64,000 nt of DNA from Callaeas wilsoni (GCA_013398955.1 VWPU01009713.1:186001-250000); one strand, 5' to 3'. Counted from the first letter of the stretch, positions 1 to 13,260 are shown. Notes: a model not told the origin generated them from the letters alone. Translations and numbers: made by a program.

Positions 1-490
1 GTGAGCCACATCTGATGTCACACACTTACTGGACCTGCAGGCTAATTTCTCCCACATTTGGGTGACGTGTATGTGACAGATCACAGGAGCTTGTGAAATC
101 CTCAAGGAACTCAAGTGAATTTTATTTTTTTTCCTCCTGAACTGTAAACCCCAAACTTTTACCAACATTTCTCTGCTAAAGGGCTAAAGAAAAATGCATT
201 TGCTAGATCTATGGCCAAAAACCACTTAGCTCCTTGTACTACTGCAGCCGTAATTTCTGGCATTTTAACAAGAAGAGGTGATGTTTGCAGAGTTACAGCA
301 TTTAATGCTCTGAAATCCACAGTCAGATGCATCTTTCTATTTCCCTTTAATACCAGCCACACAGGGGAATTACACACTCTGGGTCATTGCACTGGCACTC
401 CTTGATCCACCAGGCTTTCTGGGCTCGCTTGGGTACTTACATCGTTTCTGCAGTCTTGGATCAAGCCCTGCTATTAAAGCAAAGGCATTA
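1..490 (-). mobile_element. Endogenous retrovirus pol (reverse transcriptase) fossil, broken and cut by window edge
   Basis: This is a remnant of a retroviral pol gene, read on the minus strand. The 72-codon open frame at 159-377 carries the N-terminal 'fingers' of a retroviral reverse transcriptase: NSPVW, then DFRALNAVT, then IDLANAFF, in the order and spacing typical of that domain. IDLANAFF contains the first catalytic aspartate. Upstream in the gene (about 380-490) weaker similarity continues in other frames. Downstream the frame hits a stop at 159-161, and similarity seems to resume in a shifted frame with a short SQAPVICH-like block near 65-95. A degenerate stretch near 14-25 may correspond to the second catalytic site, with one aspartate surviving. 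No LTR, gag, protease, integrase or env is recognisable. The IDLANAFF form suggests an ERV1/ERVL-like lineage, but the class cannot be fixed. The copy is clearly inactive. Confidence 0.8.
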
Positions 491-520
491 ATCTTCCCAT
501 ACTCCAACTTATCTCAAGCT

Positions 521-3450
521 TATACTTGCAGAAAGGTAACTGACCCTCATCCCAAGCTGTTCTGACTATTTCAGGAGCCTTTACAGGAAAACATCATTTT
601 GTAGGTAAGGTAATTATGAGTCTTTCTATTTCTGTATTATCCTCGCACAGTTAGTCAGATCTAAACTAACCTATTTTGTTTAAGAAACAGGCTGCTGAAA
701 AGCCCATTTTTTATCCTGTACACGATGCTGAATACAAAAACCCTCAGGCACACTCTCCAGTAAGCAGTTTGCACTGGAGTGTGTGTGGGGGCAGAGCTGA
801 GACACTCCCTGCTCCAGAGGAGACCCCCGTACTCTTGTGTCTGTTGGGGCACCTTATGGACACCCATACTCTTGCAAAATAGTAATTTCAATAGTCACGG
901 AGGCACCAGAATCTAATAACAGTTTGGGCTCCCAGTAGCCTGATTTTCATTGCTGTTGTACAGTTCTGCCAATTTATGCATTAAGACACTAATGGATTTT
1001 ATATTCCATCTAGCCAGATCTTCTCCCAGGCTCTAGTTCCCTCCAAACCCTATTTCATGTCTACTTCAAATGCCATTTCCAAGATTTATCCAGCCCAGAC
1101 AGGATACCCTCTGCCTTCCTGCGGGCAGGGAGCCACAAACTGCAGGACAGTGAAGGGCCCTCTCCTCCTCCATAGCTTTGGGTGTGTTTGTCCTCTGGGC
1201 CCTGATCAGTGAAAGCAATTTTGGCTGTGCCAATTGCTTTGCCTAAGAACTTCTTAGGTCCTTTTCTTTCTGGAGAATCCTTGCAGTCCTCCTGGCATTT
1301 CCTTCCATCCCTGCCCCTGATTTATGTTAGCAGCATTCCCAGGTCCCACGGTCATGCCTAACATCCAGCAAATTCTGAATCCCAGTTCATTATCCCCCAG
1401 CAACAGTGCAGCAGATACACCAAGAGCCATTTTCTAGGAATGCAGTCCTTCATCTGTTTGGTTTTTTTTTTCCTTTTTTTTTTTCCTTTTTTTGGTTTAG
1501 CTTCCAAACTGGTTCAAAATCCCAACACTCATCCCAACCACCACAGGCTGGCCTCTCTCACCACTTCTGGAGCTCAGTGTCAAGCAGAGCCCAGTGAGTG
1601 TGGAGTCACGCAGCTTTACCTTCAGCCTTTACCAGAAGTGGTCTAACTGGGATGTCCACCTAAAGCCACAATCTGCTCAACACAAATACGCCCATTTAAA
1701 GTCCCCATTCCATGGTGAAAGCTCAGCCTTCCGTGGTAACCAGCTCCAGCTAACCGAGGCTCTCATGGTCCCTCTCTCCCACTGGTCCCTGTCTCCCTGA
1801 ACCAACAGCATTCTTTACCGTGGGGGGATCCTCCTTGCTGCTATCCTTACTGTGCAAAGGAGCACAGGGCTCCAGGGTGTGTTCTGGGTGAAACAGGACC
1901 ATTCCAAATATCTCCATCCCAGTCACCAGGATCACTGCTCTGCCTCCAGTTTGTACTGCAGTCAATAGATCCAGCTTAGCTGACAGCCTCTGTTTATTTT
2001 TCTCACTTGCTTTCTCACTGGAGTCTCGGAATTCAAGTGTTCTTGTTCACTCTATGTGGCAATGATTTGATTTCTCTTCCTGCCCGCTCAGCCTCTCCCA
2101 GCCTCGCTCTCCTGGACCTGACTGCTAGGTTACCACCAATCTGCTGCAGGTGAAACGCAGCCTGGGGATGCATTCAGACACCCCCCTCCTCCCTAGCACA
2201 AAGCAGAATGAAAATGGCTTGGCTAATCGCTCTTTTGCTAAAGGAAACTGGAGAAGCTGACAAGTGCTAGTGCTGCCCTTGCACCAGACAATTTTGGGGC
2301 GTTTATGTGTGCATTAAGGTACTCAAATGCCAAAGCCAAAACCAAGCCTGCCAGTGGTGAGTCCTTTTCAGATCCCTGGATGGTAGGTGGCATCTCCTGG
2401 CTACTGAGGAGGATTGTCCACGCTCTGTTACAGCCTTGATTTTTTCCTTATACTGCCTGGTTTCAAAGGTAAACACTCCTGATCTGCCAGTCCAAGCCCT
2501 TTTTTCTAGGGCTAACTTTGCAAATATAATTCTGTTATGATATTATGTACAATGAAATGATCATTCTGTGAAACAGATCCCAGTTCCCAACAGTTTTCCA
2601 GCCTACTTGCTTCAGATCTACCCAGTTACTCTGAGCTGGCAAGAGACTGATAGTGTGACTAAACACTCACAGAAGTGCTGCAGCCAATGTCACTCTCTGT
2701 ACCATGACCCTTCTCACGAATGATGTCCTCATCTCAACCCTTCCTTGCCCATCCAAGCCGCACAGCTCCTTCGCAGACGTGCTGCTGACCACGTGAAGCA
2801 CACACAGAATAGATCTTCCTGCCCGTCCGTGGCACAGCCCAGGGGCTGGGGGCTGAAGGACGGTGCAGAGGAGCAGCTGCCCGTGAGGGTTTGCCCTCTG
2901 TGGCGTCCCTCTTGCAGTTTGGGGGTCCCTGGCGGCCCCGCTCCCTCTGCAAGCCTGCATGGGGAAGCCGCGATCTCCCGTGCTACACTGTGGCAGCGAC
3001 GCCGCGTGTACAGTGAAGGACTCTGTGATTTGTGGTGCTATAAAAGCTGAAAACCTCCATCATTGCCTTTTATATATAATTGAAAACACAATAATTGACT
3101 GCAGTGTCAACTAAAGAAGGCAGCAGCCCCTTGGAAGCACACACAGGCGTCCACGCGCACGCAGCCGCCCGCCGCCAGCCAGCCACTGCTGCGTGACTTG
3201 TCTTAATAGAAGGCTTAAAATAAATCAGAATTATTTCCAGATTAGAGGGAAAAAAACCCTGTGAAGATGTTTCAGTCAAGCACAAAGAACACAAAGAGAG
3301 CAGTCTCTTTGCCAGTCAGCACAGCATTTGCTTTCCTCTGGTCCTTTGCTCTCCTGATCTCCTCCTGTTCCCACAAACTGGCTTCATCTTTTTTTTCTGA
3401 GACAGGTGAACATACAACACTGTAAAGCTGCTGCATCCACACTGGTGTGT
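521..3450. other. Non-coding stretch without recognisable genes
   Basis: Mixed-composition DNA. Open frames are shorter than about 100 codons and overlap on opposite strands, so none is called. It holds the T-rich tract described separately and a modestly GC-rich segment at about 2740-3010. I see no LTR that would pair with the retroviral fragment at the window start, and no CR1 tail. Confidence 0.6.
1462..1493. repeat. T-rich simple repeat
   Basis: Runs of 10, 11 and 7 T separated only by CC pairs. It could be a simple-repeat expansion or, read on the minus strand, an A-rich tract. No retroposed sequence was recognised beside it. The short phenylalanine-rich open frames across it are a composition artefact. 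Confidence 0.8.
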
Positions 3451-4250
3451 CTGTGAGCAAGTTAAGAGTCTCCCAGACTTTCCCTTTTAATTTTGTTGGC
3501 AGAGGTCTCAGCCAAACTCACCAAATGAACGTGGTTCCTTTTTGAACTCGGTTTCAGCAACAGAGCATACCCACCTACAGCCACAGTATCCAGGACGATA
3601 AACTCTGTTCCTCCTGGCACCACCTGTCCAAGTGCTAACCCAACAGAGCCCTTAGGCCACGCCGTGTCAGTGACAGAGTTCAGGAATACCTGGGGCTCAA
3701 GGGTCCCAAACGCCCCCAGCACACGGAGCTGCTGCCCCGCCTCTGTCAGATGCTCCGAACGCTGCCGTGCCAGAGCAGTGGGAAAAGCTTTTCTCTTCTC
3801 CGCTGGTGGGGAACCCACTGCAGGCAATTCACTGAATTCAAAAGCACAGGGGGATCCTGCAGGACTTCCTTGGTGCTTCTGCTGGAGGACAAAGCCTGCA
3901 AGATCCGCTGTATGGCACAGCACGCGAGGAACAGGGCTTTGAGGGAGATGGGAAGGGGGAGGGAAGAAGGACTAAGGCTGAAGGAAAAGCAAAAACTCCT
4001 CCCAGAATGCCACCATCCGCCTCCAATTCAGCTGTTTACATTAGGAGAATATTTCAGTTTTGACTGCTCAAGTGTGTTGTTTTGTTTACCTCGGGGACTT
4101 TTAGGGCAAATTATAGAAACAGGCCAGTTTACTTCACTCTCATTTTTAGACAGTTTCACTTTCAGCTTCTTCCGCACAAACAACATGCTACAATTTGGGG
4201 GCTGCAAAGGCTGCAGGGAAATATTGATTTCCTCACAATAACACTAAAAC
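3451..4250. other. Overlapping unidentified open frames on both strands
   Basis: A 153-codon frame lies on the minus strand (3462-3923) and a 163-codon frame on the plus strand (3750-4241), overlapping each other. Neither is recognised with confidence. The minus-strand product contains PKGSVGLALGQ followed by IVLDTVAVGG, which faintly recalls the third and fourth conserved blocks of dUTPases found in some retroviral pol genes. The glycine-aspartate core of the first block and a clear GRSS block are missing. It lies about 3 kb upstream, in pol direction, of the reverse transcriptase fossil, so a shared origin is conceivable but unproven. Chance openness is the default explanation. Confidence 0.25.
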
Positions 4251-7200
4251 AGTTCGACCCAACATTTTCTGAAGGCTTTTACAAAACATACATTTTGAGG
4301 GACAAGTTTGGCTTGACAGACTTCTTTTAAAGAGTGCTGCCTTTCTTGCAGCCACCTTAGAACCATAATTTACTACTTTCTATTACAGAAAGACAACTGT
4401 GGACGTGAGAAATTTCTCAGGTAAATCCCTCTAAAGTTTCAGATTATCTGGCTATGTGAAAACCTGCATTGTAACGCAAGAAAAATTCCAATTATTCAGC
4501 TAATTAAAAAAGACTTAATTATAATATAGAATAATTAATTTCTTTTGATACTTACAACTCAGACACTCCCTTGTATACCTCAGGGGCCCCGAAGTCTTAG
4601 CGAATGCAACAATGGGAATTGCTTGTCAGAGCAGCCAGCTTTCTCTGAGGCTTTTCTTAGCCTGGCGCTGGTTCTGTATACGAGAGCAGGGACTGATGGC
4701 CAATACTATAGCTGGAGATCCCTGAGCCAGCAGATCTCAAATGCAGAAGGTCAGATGCCACCTCTACTATCAAAAGCATTCCAAAAAAAGACACCAAAGT
4801 ATCCTGAACTGAGACACTACTCCTGCACTCCCGCACTGTGTGAAGTGCAGCTCATCTCATCTCGCCATCACAGCCCCAGTCCAGCCCCCCGTGGAGTGCC
4901 ACTGGACTAGGAACTCCAGAGCCAGTCTCTCTTCAAACCCCTCTGTCTCACGGTGTCATCACAGACTTCCAGTCCCTCCTGCCCTGTGAAACTGCTCCGT
5001 GCCATCCCACAGCTGCCACTCCGGGGGCAGAGCTGCTCCTCTACCCTCCCTGCAGCTTTCATCTGCGTTCTGCCAGAGCTGCACTGGGGGACCCTGGTGA
5101 TCACAGCGAAACCCCGCAGAGAGGAGTGGCTCAGATGGACAGGCAAGGCCAGGAGATGCCAAGATGCAAAGGAGGCTGATGCCTCCACTCAGAGCCATCA
5201 CAGTGACCTTTTTCTCATTTTATGCCATTTGCCTCAACTCCAGAGCCCTCCCTAATTTAATTTCCTCCTCAGTTCAATAGGAGGAAACAGATCTTAGCTT
5301 CTGTCCTCCCATCTCATTTAGTCCAGGGAGCTGGGTGGTGACTGCTGCTGCCAGAGGCTCCCCTTGGCCAGGAAAGGAGTCCATGAAGGATGTGGACTCT
5401 GTTTGCACACTGGTCCCCACGTACGGAGTGTCAATTGAGGGGGAAGCAGACACCCTAAAGACAGCTGCCAAATACTGAATACATTCATGTTACAAACCTT
5501 GAGAGGGAAGTGTGGGAAAAGGCGGTGCAGGGTCTGCCAGGACAGGAGGTGTTTTACGGGACATTTGCACTTTTCCAAAGTTAGCTAATAGCAAGGACTT
5601 GGTTTGGTGGAGGCCTGCAAATGATTGCTCTGTGAGGTCAGTATCACCTGGCAGAGTGCTCCAGCATTCCATACGCCTGCATTCAATACACCTGGTGTGC
5701 TCTCCCTTTCCAGGTCCGAGCATCAGGGGAAAGCAGCCACTGGGAAGCGTGGTGTGCCCAGGGAGAGCCTGCTGACACGCAGCCAGCACATGCTGAAGGT
5801 TCATGCCCTGCTGACTCTTTTCTCCCAGAAAGCTTCTTAAGAGATTTCTGAGAGCTCTGGGGGCTCTCAGGTCCAGCATCTTAGCCTGGGACTCTCTGAC
5901 ACCCCAGCAGTGCCTCTATCTCCCTGTGCATCTCCCAGCACATCACATAATAGGGTCTTTGCCCATCCCTTCATCCTCCCGGACATTTCTGGAGATGAAG
6001 GTAGGCCCATAACACATCACCCAGCCAGGCACACTGCTGGACACTCAGTGCAACAGACAGTTAATACTGCTCATAAAGAAGGACATGTTTGCCCCATTCC
6101 TGCTCTTGGTGGAGCACTAAATGCCAGCAAAAGCCATTGTGCCATCTTATGTCTCACCCAAGGCTCCAAATCTCCTTCACGTGGCACAGATAAGAGCTCC
6201 ATTTACCTCCCTTCCGTCACACCCTGCTGCACAGGAAGGAAAAGCAACTTTGCACAGGTTTGTTAGTAATGCAAGACCCTTTCCCACAATGGTGAACTTC
6301 CTTCTGCCATCTTTGATGGCAAAATAGGAAAAGGAAAATTCAATTATATTTCAATCCCTAATAAAATTCACTTATCTTTCATCTTTTTCTATTTTAAAAT
6401 TATACCTACATTTGCTACTTTTACTGGATCTTCTCCCTCTTAATATTCAGTAAACCGTGTATGCATCCTCACTCATCTCCTCCTCTGTGAAGAATTAGAA
6501 AGCATTAATAAGCTGGGATATTTGAATAAAATCCTTTTTATTTCATGGCCTGATTTTACGTCTATAAACTCTGCATTTATAGCAACCTCATAAATTACCA
6601 ACGTATACAGAAAATAAATACTCCTTGTCTCTCCTACTAAGCCTGCAGACTTAGCAAACAGATCTCTCAAAATCGCAGGAAAAGCAAAGGATATTTTCTT
6701 TTCAACTCATTCAACTGGAAATACAATTTCGAGAAAAGCAAAGCAGTGTTTCCCTTTCGCTGTTTCCATTTCATTTGGGCTGATAAATGCCTCTGGGACA
6801 TAGCATTTCTGGTTTCACCTCTTCTCAGCTGTCTGCCTTTCTCTGTTTCCTTCTCTTTCTCTCTCCCTCTCCCCTGCTTCTTCAACTGGCCTGAAAAACA
6901 AGAGGCACGTGGCAGCTGCAGAGTGGTGGCTGTCACTGGGTTGTTGGTATGTGACCTCCTGTCCGCGGCTGGGAGGGCTGGCTTCCTTCAGACCAGCACT
7001 GAGCGGGCTGGGAAGGGGCTGAGCTCTTCACTGCTGACAAGAACCAAAGGATGTTCCAGAAGATGTCAAAGCCCTACGGTTCAGCAGGCACCAGATGTGA
7101 ATGACGGGACTTCACTGCAAACAGTCCCGTCCAATAAAAGCATGTGATGACTTTGAAAGAGAAGAAAGCCACTGTGAATTCATGTCCTTCTTTGTGCTTC

Positions 7201-7550
7201 TGCTGGCAGCAAGGCACTGAATTAGTGTGAAAATTGAGCAAAAATTAATCTTTGCCTCATAATCCATTATTTAAAAGGGAACACTCACTCACTATAATTT
7301 TCAAGTCACTGCTACAGCAAAGTCATTCTGAAATCTGTAAGTTTGCCATAGGGGAAAAATAGCAACATAAGACTAGGTCTTGAGATTTGCCAGAGTGCCA
7401 GACTCTTAATCTGCTTACTGCATTTACCATTTGCAAATTTGCGTTGAAGTTAGAGCCTCCCCAAGGTCACCCCAAACATCTCAGAGCTCTTAACCATCTG
7501 TCTCTGATTCCTGAAAACTGACATGGAGAAGGACTGAGGGACTCATCAGG
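4251..7550. other. Non-coding stretch without recognisable genes
   Basis: It alternates between AT-rich blocks (4480-4560, 6330-6620) and GC-richer segments (4900-5350). The open frames are short and mutually overlapping. A pyrimidine-rich run at about 6820-6880 is the only marked local bias. No transposon tail, tRNA or splice-flanked frame stood out. Confidence 0.6.
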
Positions 7551-7689
7551 GTCACTCACTGACCACTAATAAAGAGCCCCTGGCCGGCTGCACTGGGAGC
7601 AGAGCCCAGGGCAGCAACCCAAAACCCCTCGGTCCTCACAGCTCCGGCCAAGGCCACACCCGTGTCCCCGGAGTTTCTGGCTGCACTCC

Positions 7690-7930
7690 CCCTAAGGAGA
7701 TGCCAGGCAAGCTGGGATCCCACGCGCCCCTGAGCCCCGAATCCCGCTGCAGGCACAGCTGTGGCACTCAGACCCTCTCTGCTGCCCACGGCCCGCGCGG
7801 GCGGCGTGTCCGGGCTCGGCTGGACAGCCAGGGCTGCCCCTCAGCACCGCTGCCCCTTCCACACCCGGCCCTCGGCCTGAGCCGCTCGATGGACGGACTC
7901 CAGGGCCGCGCTTCACCTGTCACACCGCTG
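7690..7930. promoter_or_regulatory. CpG-rich patch (candidate CpG island)
   Basis: By eye there are about 20 CpG dinucleotides in roughly 210 bases, including the CpG cluster cccgcgcgggcggcg near 7793-7807. This is far above the CpG-poor flanks. Avian CpG islands can be this short. No TATA box, clear first exon or splice donor could be tied to it, so a promoter role is inferred from CpG density alone. The overlapping open frames on both strands reflect low stop-codon frequency in GC-rich sequence. Confidence 0.35.
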
Positions 7931-8199
7931 CCTGCTGCTCTCCCGCTTTCCCCAGGATGCTGGGAGCAGGGATAAGGCCGAGAGGATGAATGATCAGTCC
8001 TGTGGCTACAGAACCAGCTCCAGATCTTTGGGAAGGCTTGAGCCGGGCCACCGAAACGCTCTGTGTCTCCTCCTCCTCCCCAGGCGCGGCAGTAACACAT
8101 TCCTTGCTCGTGCGTGTCGGTTTTGATGCTGTTTGGGCTCCTGCGAGTTGTTTTGCAACCTGGGATGCCAGGCTCTGTTGGAATCCCTGAGATTTAATG

Positions 8200-9700
8200 T
8201 AATATAGCAACACTGCTAACAACGAAATACATCTGTTACTGAGCATGACACATGCACACAAATCCAGCTCCTGCTACCACACAAGAAAGGACTAGCAGGG
8301 AAATTTGTATTTTGTTTCTGCTTTTAGGAAAACGCAAAGGAAACAAACAATAATGGCAGACTATAAAACAGCAATAAAAAGAATGGAGATTAGACTGCAG
8401 CAGGCAGGCACTTAAAAAGAAATAAATAGCAAAATATGCCTAAATTTGTTTCAATTGGGTCTGAAAAGCAAATCCGAGACAAAAAAACCTGCCCCCCTCC
8501 CCAAAAGCCACAGGCTGCCTAAAAAAAGATTTTATGGAATGAAAAGACTGATGAATACTTTGAGAATATGTTAACTTTTGAACAGCTTGAATATTCAAAT
8601 TGGAATAAAAATATTCCTTCAATTAAAAATTATTAAAATTAGCTCAAAGTATTTTTTTGGTGTGTTCACTGCAAGAATTTAATAGGATCTAGTACTCAGC
8701 AAAGCTTTGAAGCAAAAATAACGTCTCAGGAGCTCATTACGCATTAAATCCTATCAAAAAGCAGAATCCCACTATGAAATTAACACAATTTGCAAATCAT
8801 TATTGCAGGTTACTCCTTCCCCTGCTCTTTTGGTCACTTTTAACTTGAATCTGTGATGTTGTCAAAACCAACAATAACAAAAAACACTCACGGAAAAATG
8901 GGAATTGCGTCTGAAACACCCTGAGCTGCGAACAGCACGGTACAATAGTCACACAGAACAACAAACAGCAGAAGCTGTCAGGAAAGCCGAGAGGTAGAAA
9001 GTGAAGTGAATCAAGGAATGTGGATGGAATCGTGTTTGGGAACTTTTTATACAGCAGGAAATGTTAAACCTTGTGCCTCCCCGGGCTTCTGTTAAAGTCG
9101 TGGTGCAGATTTCAGTCTGAGTCTTAGCATGGCTGAATTAATTGGTTATTTTATGGGATGTGTTCACTCACGAGTGCTCATGAAATATGAAACAGTGGAC
9201 CAAGCCTCCTTTTAATGAAATGCCTGTTCTTGTTTCCTCTTGCTGAATTGGAGGAAGAGGGAAAAAAAGGCCAATCAATATGGTCTGAAACAGCAATAGC
9301 TCATTAAAATTGGAGGCTGTCAATACAGCATGTGTCTATCACTCGGGGGTACTGAAGGGGTGCTGGTAATGGCACTTTACTTCTGCATTTGTTAAAGTAC
9401 TCGTGCTGTCTGCTAAAAATTATCAGGTGGTGGCTGCCTTCAGTGTTTCTGGGGGCAGAGGGAGGTGACAAGTGAGGGGGAGTCACCAGTCTCCAACCTG
9501 TCCTCAGGTAACGTGGGAACCAGTGTAGCTGAGTTAGGGGATTCGTCTCCACAGAGCCCAGCTGTTATTTTTAATGCAGTATGTGGAATATTAAACTGTT
9601 TATCTTGTTATTGAAGCCATAAGAAGGCTCTTTCATGTCATCATTTCTATTTTATTTTGTTTAGAGTCCTTCATTAACTTTTCATATGAAAGATCTGTAA
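8200..9700. other. AT-rich non-coding block
   Basis: Low CpG, AT-rich sequence with TAAT-type homeodomain cores and an octamer-like ttgcaaat site near 8790. There are no long open frames. Segments at about 8640-8850 and 9120-9300 are free of simple repeats and look complex, which is compatible with conserved non-coding DNA. Conservation cannot be shown from one sequence. Confidence 0.35.
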
Positions 9701-12700
9701 TTTAGATCTTCAAAGAACTTTCAAAATGTAAGTTTTAGGGACGACAAGTGCTGTATGTGTGCAGTTCTATTCTAAAGGCAAAGTCAAATCGCAAAAATAC
9801 CATCAAGAATGTTTCTTCCTTTCCTTTTTTATTTATGAGTAAAACACAGGGGATTTCTCTGGGGAAAGAAGAATTATTCTGCCTTGATACTAATCAGCAC
9901 ATGCAGAAGGCTAAAACAGTGCTACCTCTGAAAGGCTAAAGAAGGCTTTATGATCTGTGGGTCAGGGCAAAAAGCCCTAAATTAATTAGAGGTCGTTTAA
10001 GACCAGGAATACTCTGCATGTAAGCAGTGGGTTTGTTTTGCAATCCTAATTCTAAGCAATCAAAACCCAAAAGCCCCTGAAAGCTGCAGGGGTTTCAATC
10101 CTCCCGTTGGGCCAGCGAACACGGCCTGATTTCCAGGCACCTGGGAGCAGAGGCAGCCCTGGCCAGTGCTGTTAAGCTTTATTTCTCTGTTACAGTGTTC
10201 AGCCCTGATAAGAAGTGTGGCTTGGAAGACCATTTCACTGGGACATTTCATCAGCAGCCACAGCAGGGTTCAGAAGCTGCATACCAAATCCTTGCCCCAC
10301 ACAAGTCTGCACCAACATCCTGACAAATCCAAAAAGATTTATTTTACTACATCCAAGGTTGATAACCCCTCTTGGGTCAAGTCCCTTATTATAAATCAGT
10401 CGATCAATCCCCAAGATTGCTAAAGCATTCGGTTTCACGTTGTGATGGTAAAGCAATTAAAAGCTCAGCCCTAAACAAATTAGATTTTGTATGTTTGGTT
10501 TTACAAACATCCAGAAAGGGGTCAGATCTTTTATCACTGTTGTCAAGGGGGAGGGAGAGAATCCATCAAGTCACACAGAACTAATTTACACCACTTAGTG
10601 AAAAAAATTGGAGCTATAAATGGTAATCCAAGTAGAAAGGTTTCTTTCAGTACAGAAATGCACCAGGCTCTGCTGAAGGCTGACAGATCATGAGTTGGTA
10701 CTAGCTGAGGAATCAAAAGAATTAGGGACACGCTGGGGAAAAGGGACCTCTAACAACGACTGGAAAAATGCTGGAATCTGGAGTTGTCTGGCCATGTTTG
10801 CACAGTATCCTGTCATCTCCAGGTGGTATTTCCCCACCGTGCCCCGGAGCTCCGTGTCCCCTTGCTGCGTTCCCCTGCAGATGTGCCCAGCTGTGCTCAC
10901 CTGGCATCTCCCATGGGTGGTTGTGATCTCACAGGGCTCTCCGTTCCCCTGTTCCTCAGACTGACCCCACCCTGCTGTCGCTCTTGCCTGTCGGGCACTG
11001 AGACACAAACAGCAGCACCCTGAGCTGGGGAAGGCAGGGCTGGGCAACTCTGACAAACCTTGGAGGCTGTATTCAGCCCCGAGTGATGCCAACACGTGTC
11101 TGAGTTAGATTTCTCCTTAAATTCTCCCAGAAAGTCCACCCAGGCTGAAGAGTGCAAACTGCTCAGAGTAGGGACTATCATTCACTGTGCCTTTACTCAT
11201 CAAGGCACAAGGCTAATGCCTTATCTTTAATGAAAGTCTCCACATGTTCCTGTACTATAAATAATAATTTAAATATTGTATGTCTCAGCTCCAGTGGCTG
11301 AGCTTGAAGTGATCATTTTGGAAAGATGGAACAGCTCTCATCTAAAAATACGTATCTGAAAAACTATTCTGGAAGAAGCGAGACTTATAAATTGATAAAT
11401 GAGTTGGAGCTGGGATGGAGACTGTGATGAGAGGAAAAACTCAGCTCTCAGAAGGAAGGAAATTAAAGAAAAGCAAGAACTGTTCCAAGACTTTCATTGT
11501 TTAGCATTAAGGATTTGAGGCATAGCGATATAACAACTGGGAAACTGGCATGCTGAAAATGCTGACCTAGATGAGGAGCTTCTGAATCCAAAAAAACATC
11601 ATTAAGGAGACTTTCCACTTAACAAAAATAAGCAGGAAAAATGGAATTTTTTTTTTATGGAAATGTAACTTTGTAGGAGATTAAAGAAGCATGACAGAAA
11701 CCCAAAATGAGGATTCAGAGGAAGCACATCTCAGCCAGCCAAGTGGCTTTGATCCTAAGTGATAGGGGGCCCCGATACCTCCACTCTCCTTGCAGTCCCC
11801 TCCACGCGAGCAGCAAGGCCAGACACCAGGGCCTGGGGAGTGGGAGAGCCCAGCCCTAGACTGCACTCACCTGCTGCACCCAGCCTGCTGCCACTGGGAG
11901 CAGGACACCTTCATGGCTGAGGCTTTGGGGTTGGACACCATGATACACTTTTCATAAATAAACAGTATTTTTATACCTTAAGCCTACTTTTTTCTGTGGA
12001 AAAAATTGGATATTTCACATGTTTTTTGACACTCAAAAGCACAGAGTAAGAACAGCCACTCTGACATATTTCCTTTAATAATCCAGTAAAATTCTAGCAT
12101 ATTTTCCCCCACATTTCATGTAAAGAGCAGAAAACATTTCTCATTTCCATTTGAATTTTATCACTTCACTAATACAAAAGACATGTACTTCTAAGCATGA
12201 CCTACCAAAGGTCTTCGAATTTCATAGCGTGCAGACCAAATTAATTGCTTTAGTAATGATTATGATAAAACCAGAGTTCTACTTCCTACTTATGAAATCC
12301 TTTTTCTCTGAGAGTCTTTATGATGTAAACACATGAAGGTGAAAGCACCGAGCGACACCAGCACCAGGGATGGTGAAACCTGGGGGAGGCAGGATGCAGA
12401 GGGGCTGGAAGGTGACAGCAGAACACGGAGCAGGATCCACTTTTGTGGTCATAATGAATGGACAGCTTTTATTTTCAGAAGCAAAACAACCTCCTCACAG
12501 TCTTACTTCAGCCCAGCTACACAGACAGAGGAGATTTCATGGTGAGTTCTTGGACACAGATTCATTTGAAGCACACAGAAATCAGTGAGAAGCTCTGGCA
12601 CTGCAGTAGGTCTTGTTTCAGCCCTAAAACCTTACAGCACCCACCGAAGTTTCAGTGAAAGTTGCAGCTTTTCTGGGATGGTGAGCAAAAACTGCAGAAA

Positions 12701-13080
12701 ACCATTTTGTTGACTCAGAAATTCCTCACTTGCAAATGGAGAGAAAGAGTGAGCAGATGATGGACAGCTTGAACAGCTTAAGCAGAGGCAGGGAGACAGC
12801 AAATGAGCGGCTGCCTTGGCATTAGGGTGTGGAGAGCTTGGAACTCGGGGGAAGGGTTAAGTCTGCACTTACCCTGTACTGCAGTTCAAGCAGGAGACTT
12901 TTATGCTGACAGAATGCAGGCTGGAAAGGGAGAAGAAGGCTGATGGATAGGAAAGAATCAAGCAAGTGAAAGTGAATAATAGAGGAGCAGACAGTAATTG
13001 TTGAAGGAGATTTGATAAACTGTTTCAGAGCAAGACAAGGAGCAAAGAGTCAAATACTGTGCTGCCATAAAAGCCAAAAG
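9700..13080. other. Non-coding stretch without recognisable genes
   Basis: The open frames are short and overlap each other. A reasonable-looking splice acceptor occurs at about 10195, but the frame after it lacks a convincing donor and a recognisable product. GC rises at about 10820-11050. No transposon remnants were recognised. Confidence 0.55.
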
Positions 13081-13084
13081 TCAG

Positions 13085-13260
13085 GAAAAAATAATAAAAG
13101 CGATGCTTTTCTTTCTCCCCTCTCAGAAAATGCCTAATAGGGGCTACACGAGAGAACAATCAATTGGGCTGATTTAAACTGTGTTACAAATTATTTTTAA
13201 AATAATCCAAATTATTTCACTCGATTTAATTGGTGAAGCAGCAAGATCTACCATATCATA
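13085..13260. promoter_or_regulatory. Candidate conserved non-coding element
   Basis: AT-rich, complex sequence with several homeodomain-type cores (caatcaattggg, cgatttaattgg, aaataatcc) packed within about 120 bases. It has no simple repeat, no CR1 similarity and no open frame. This texture is typical of vertebrate developmental enhancers, but the call rests on appearance only. Confidence 0.2.

Noticed and set aside
10190..10350. Acceptor-like ctctgttacag at 10195 followed by an open frame
   Set aside because: There is no convincing donor before the frame closes and the product resembles no family. Weaker than the two exon candidates kept.
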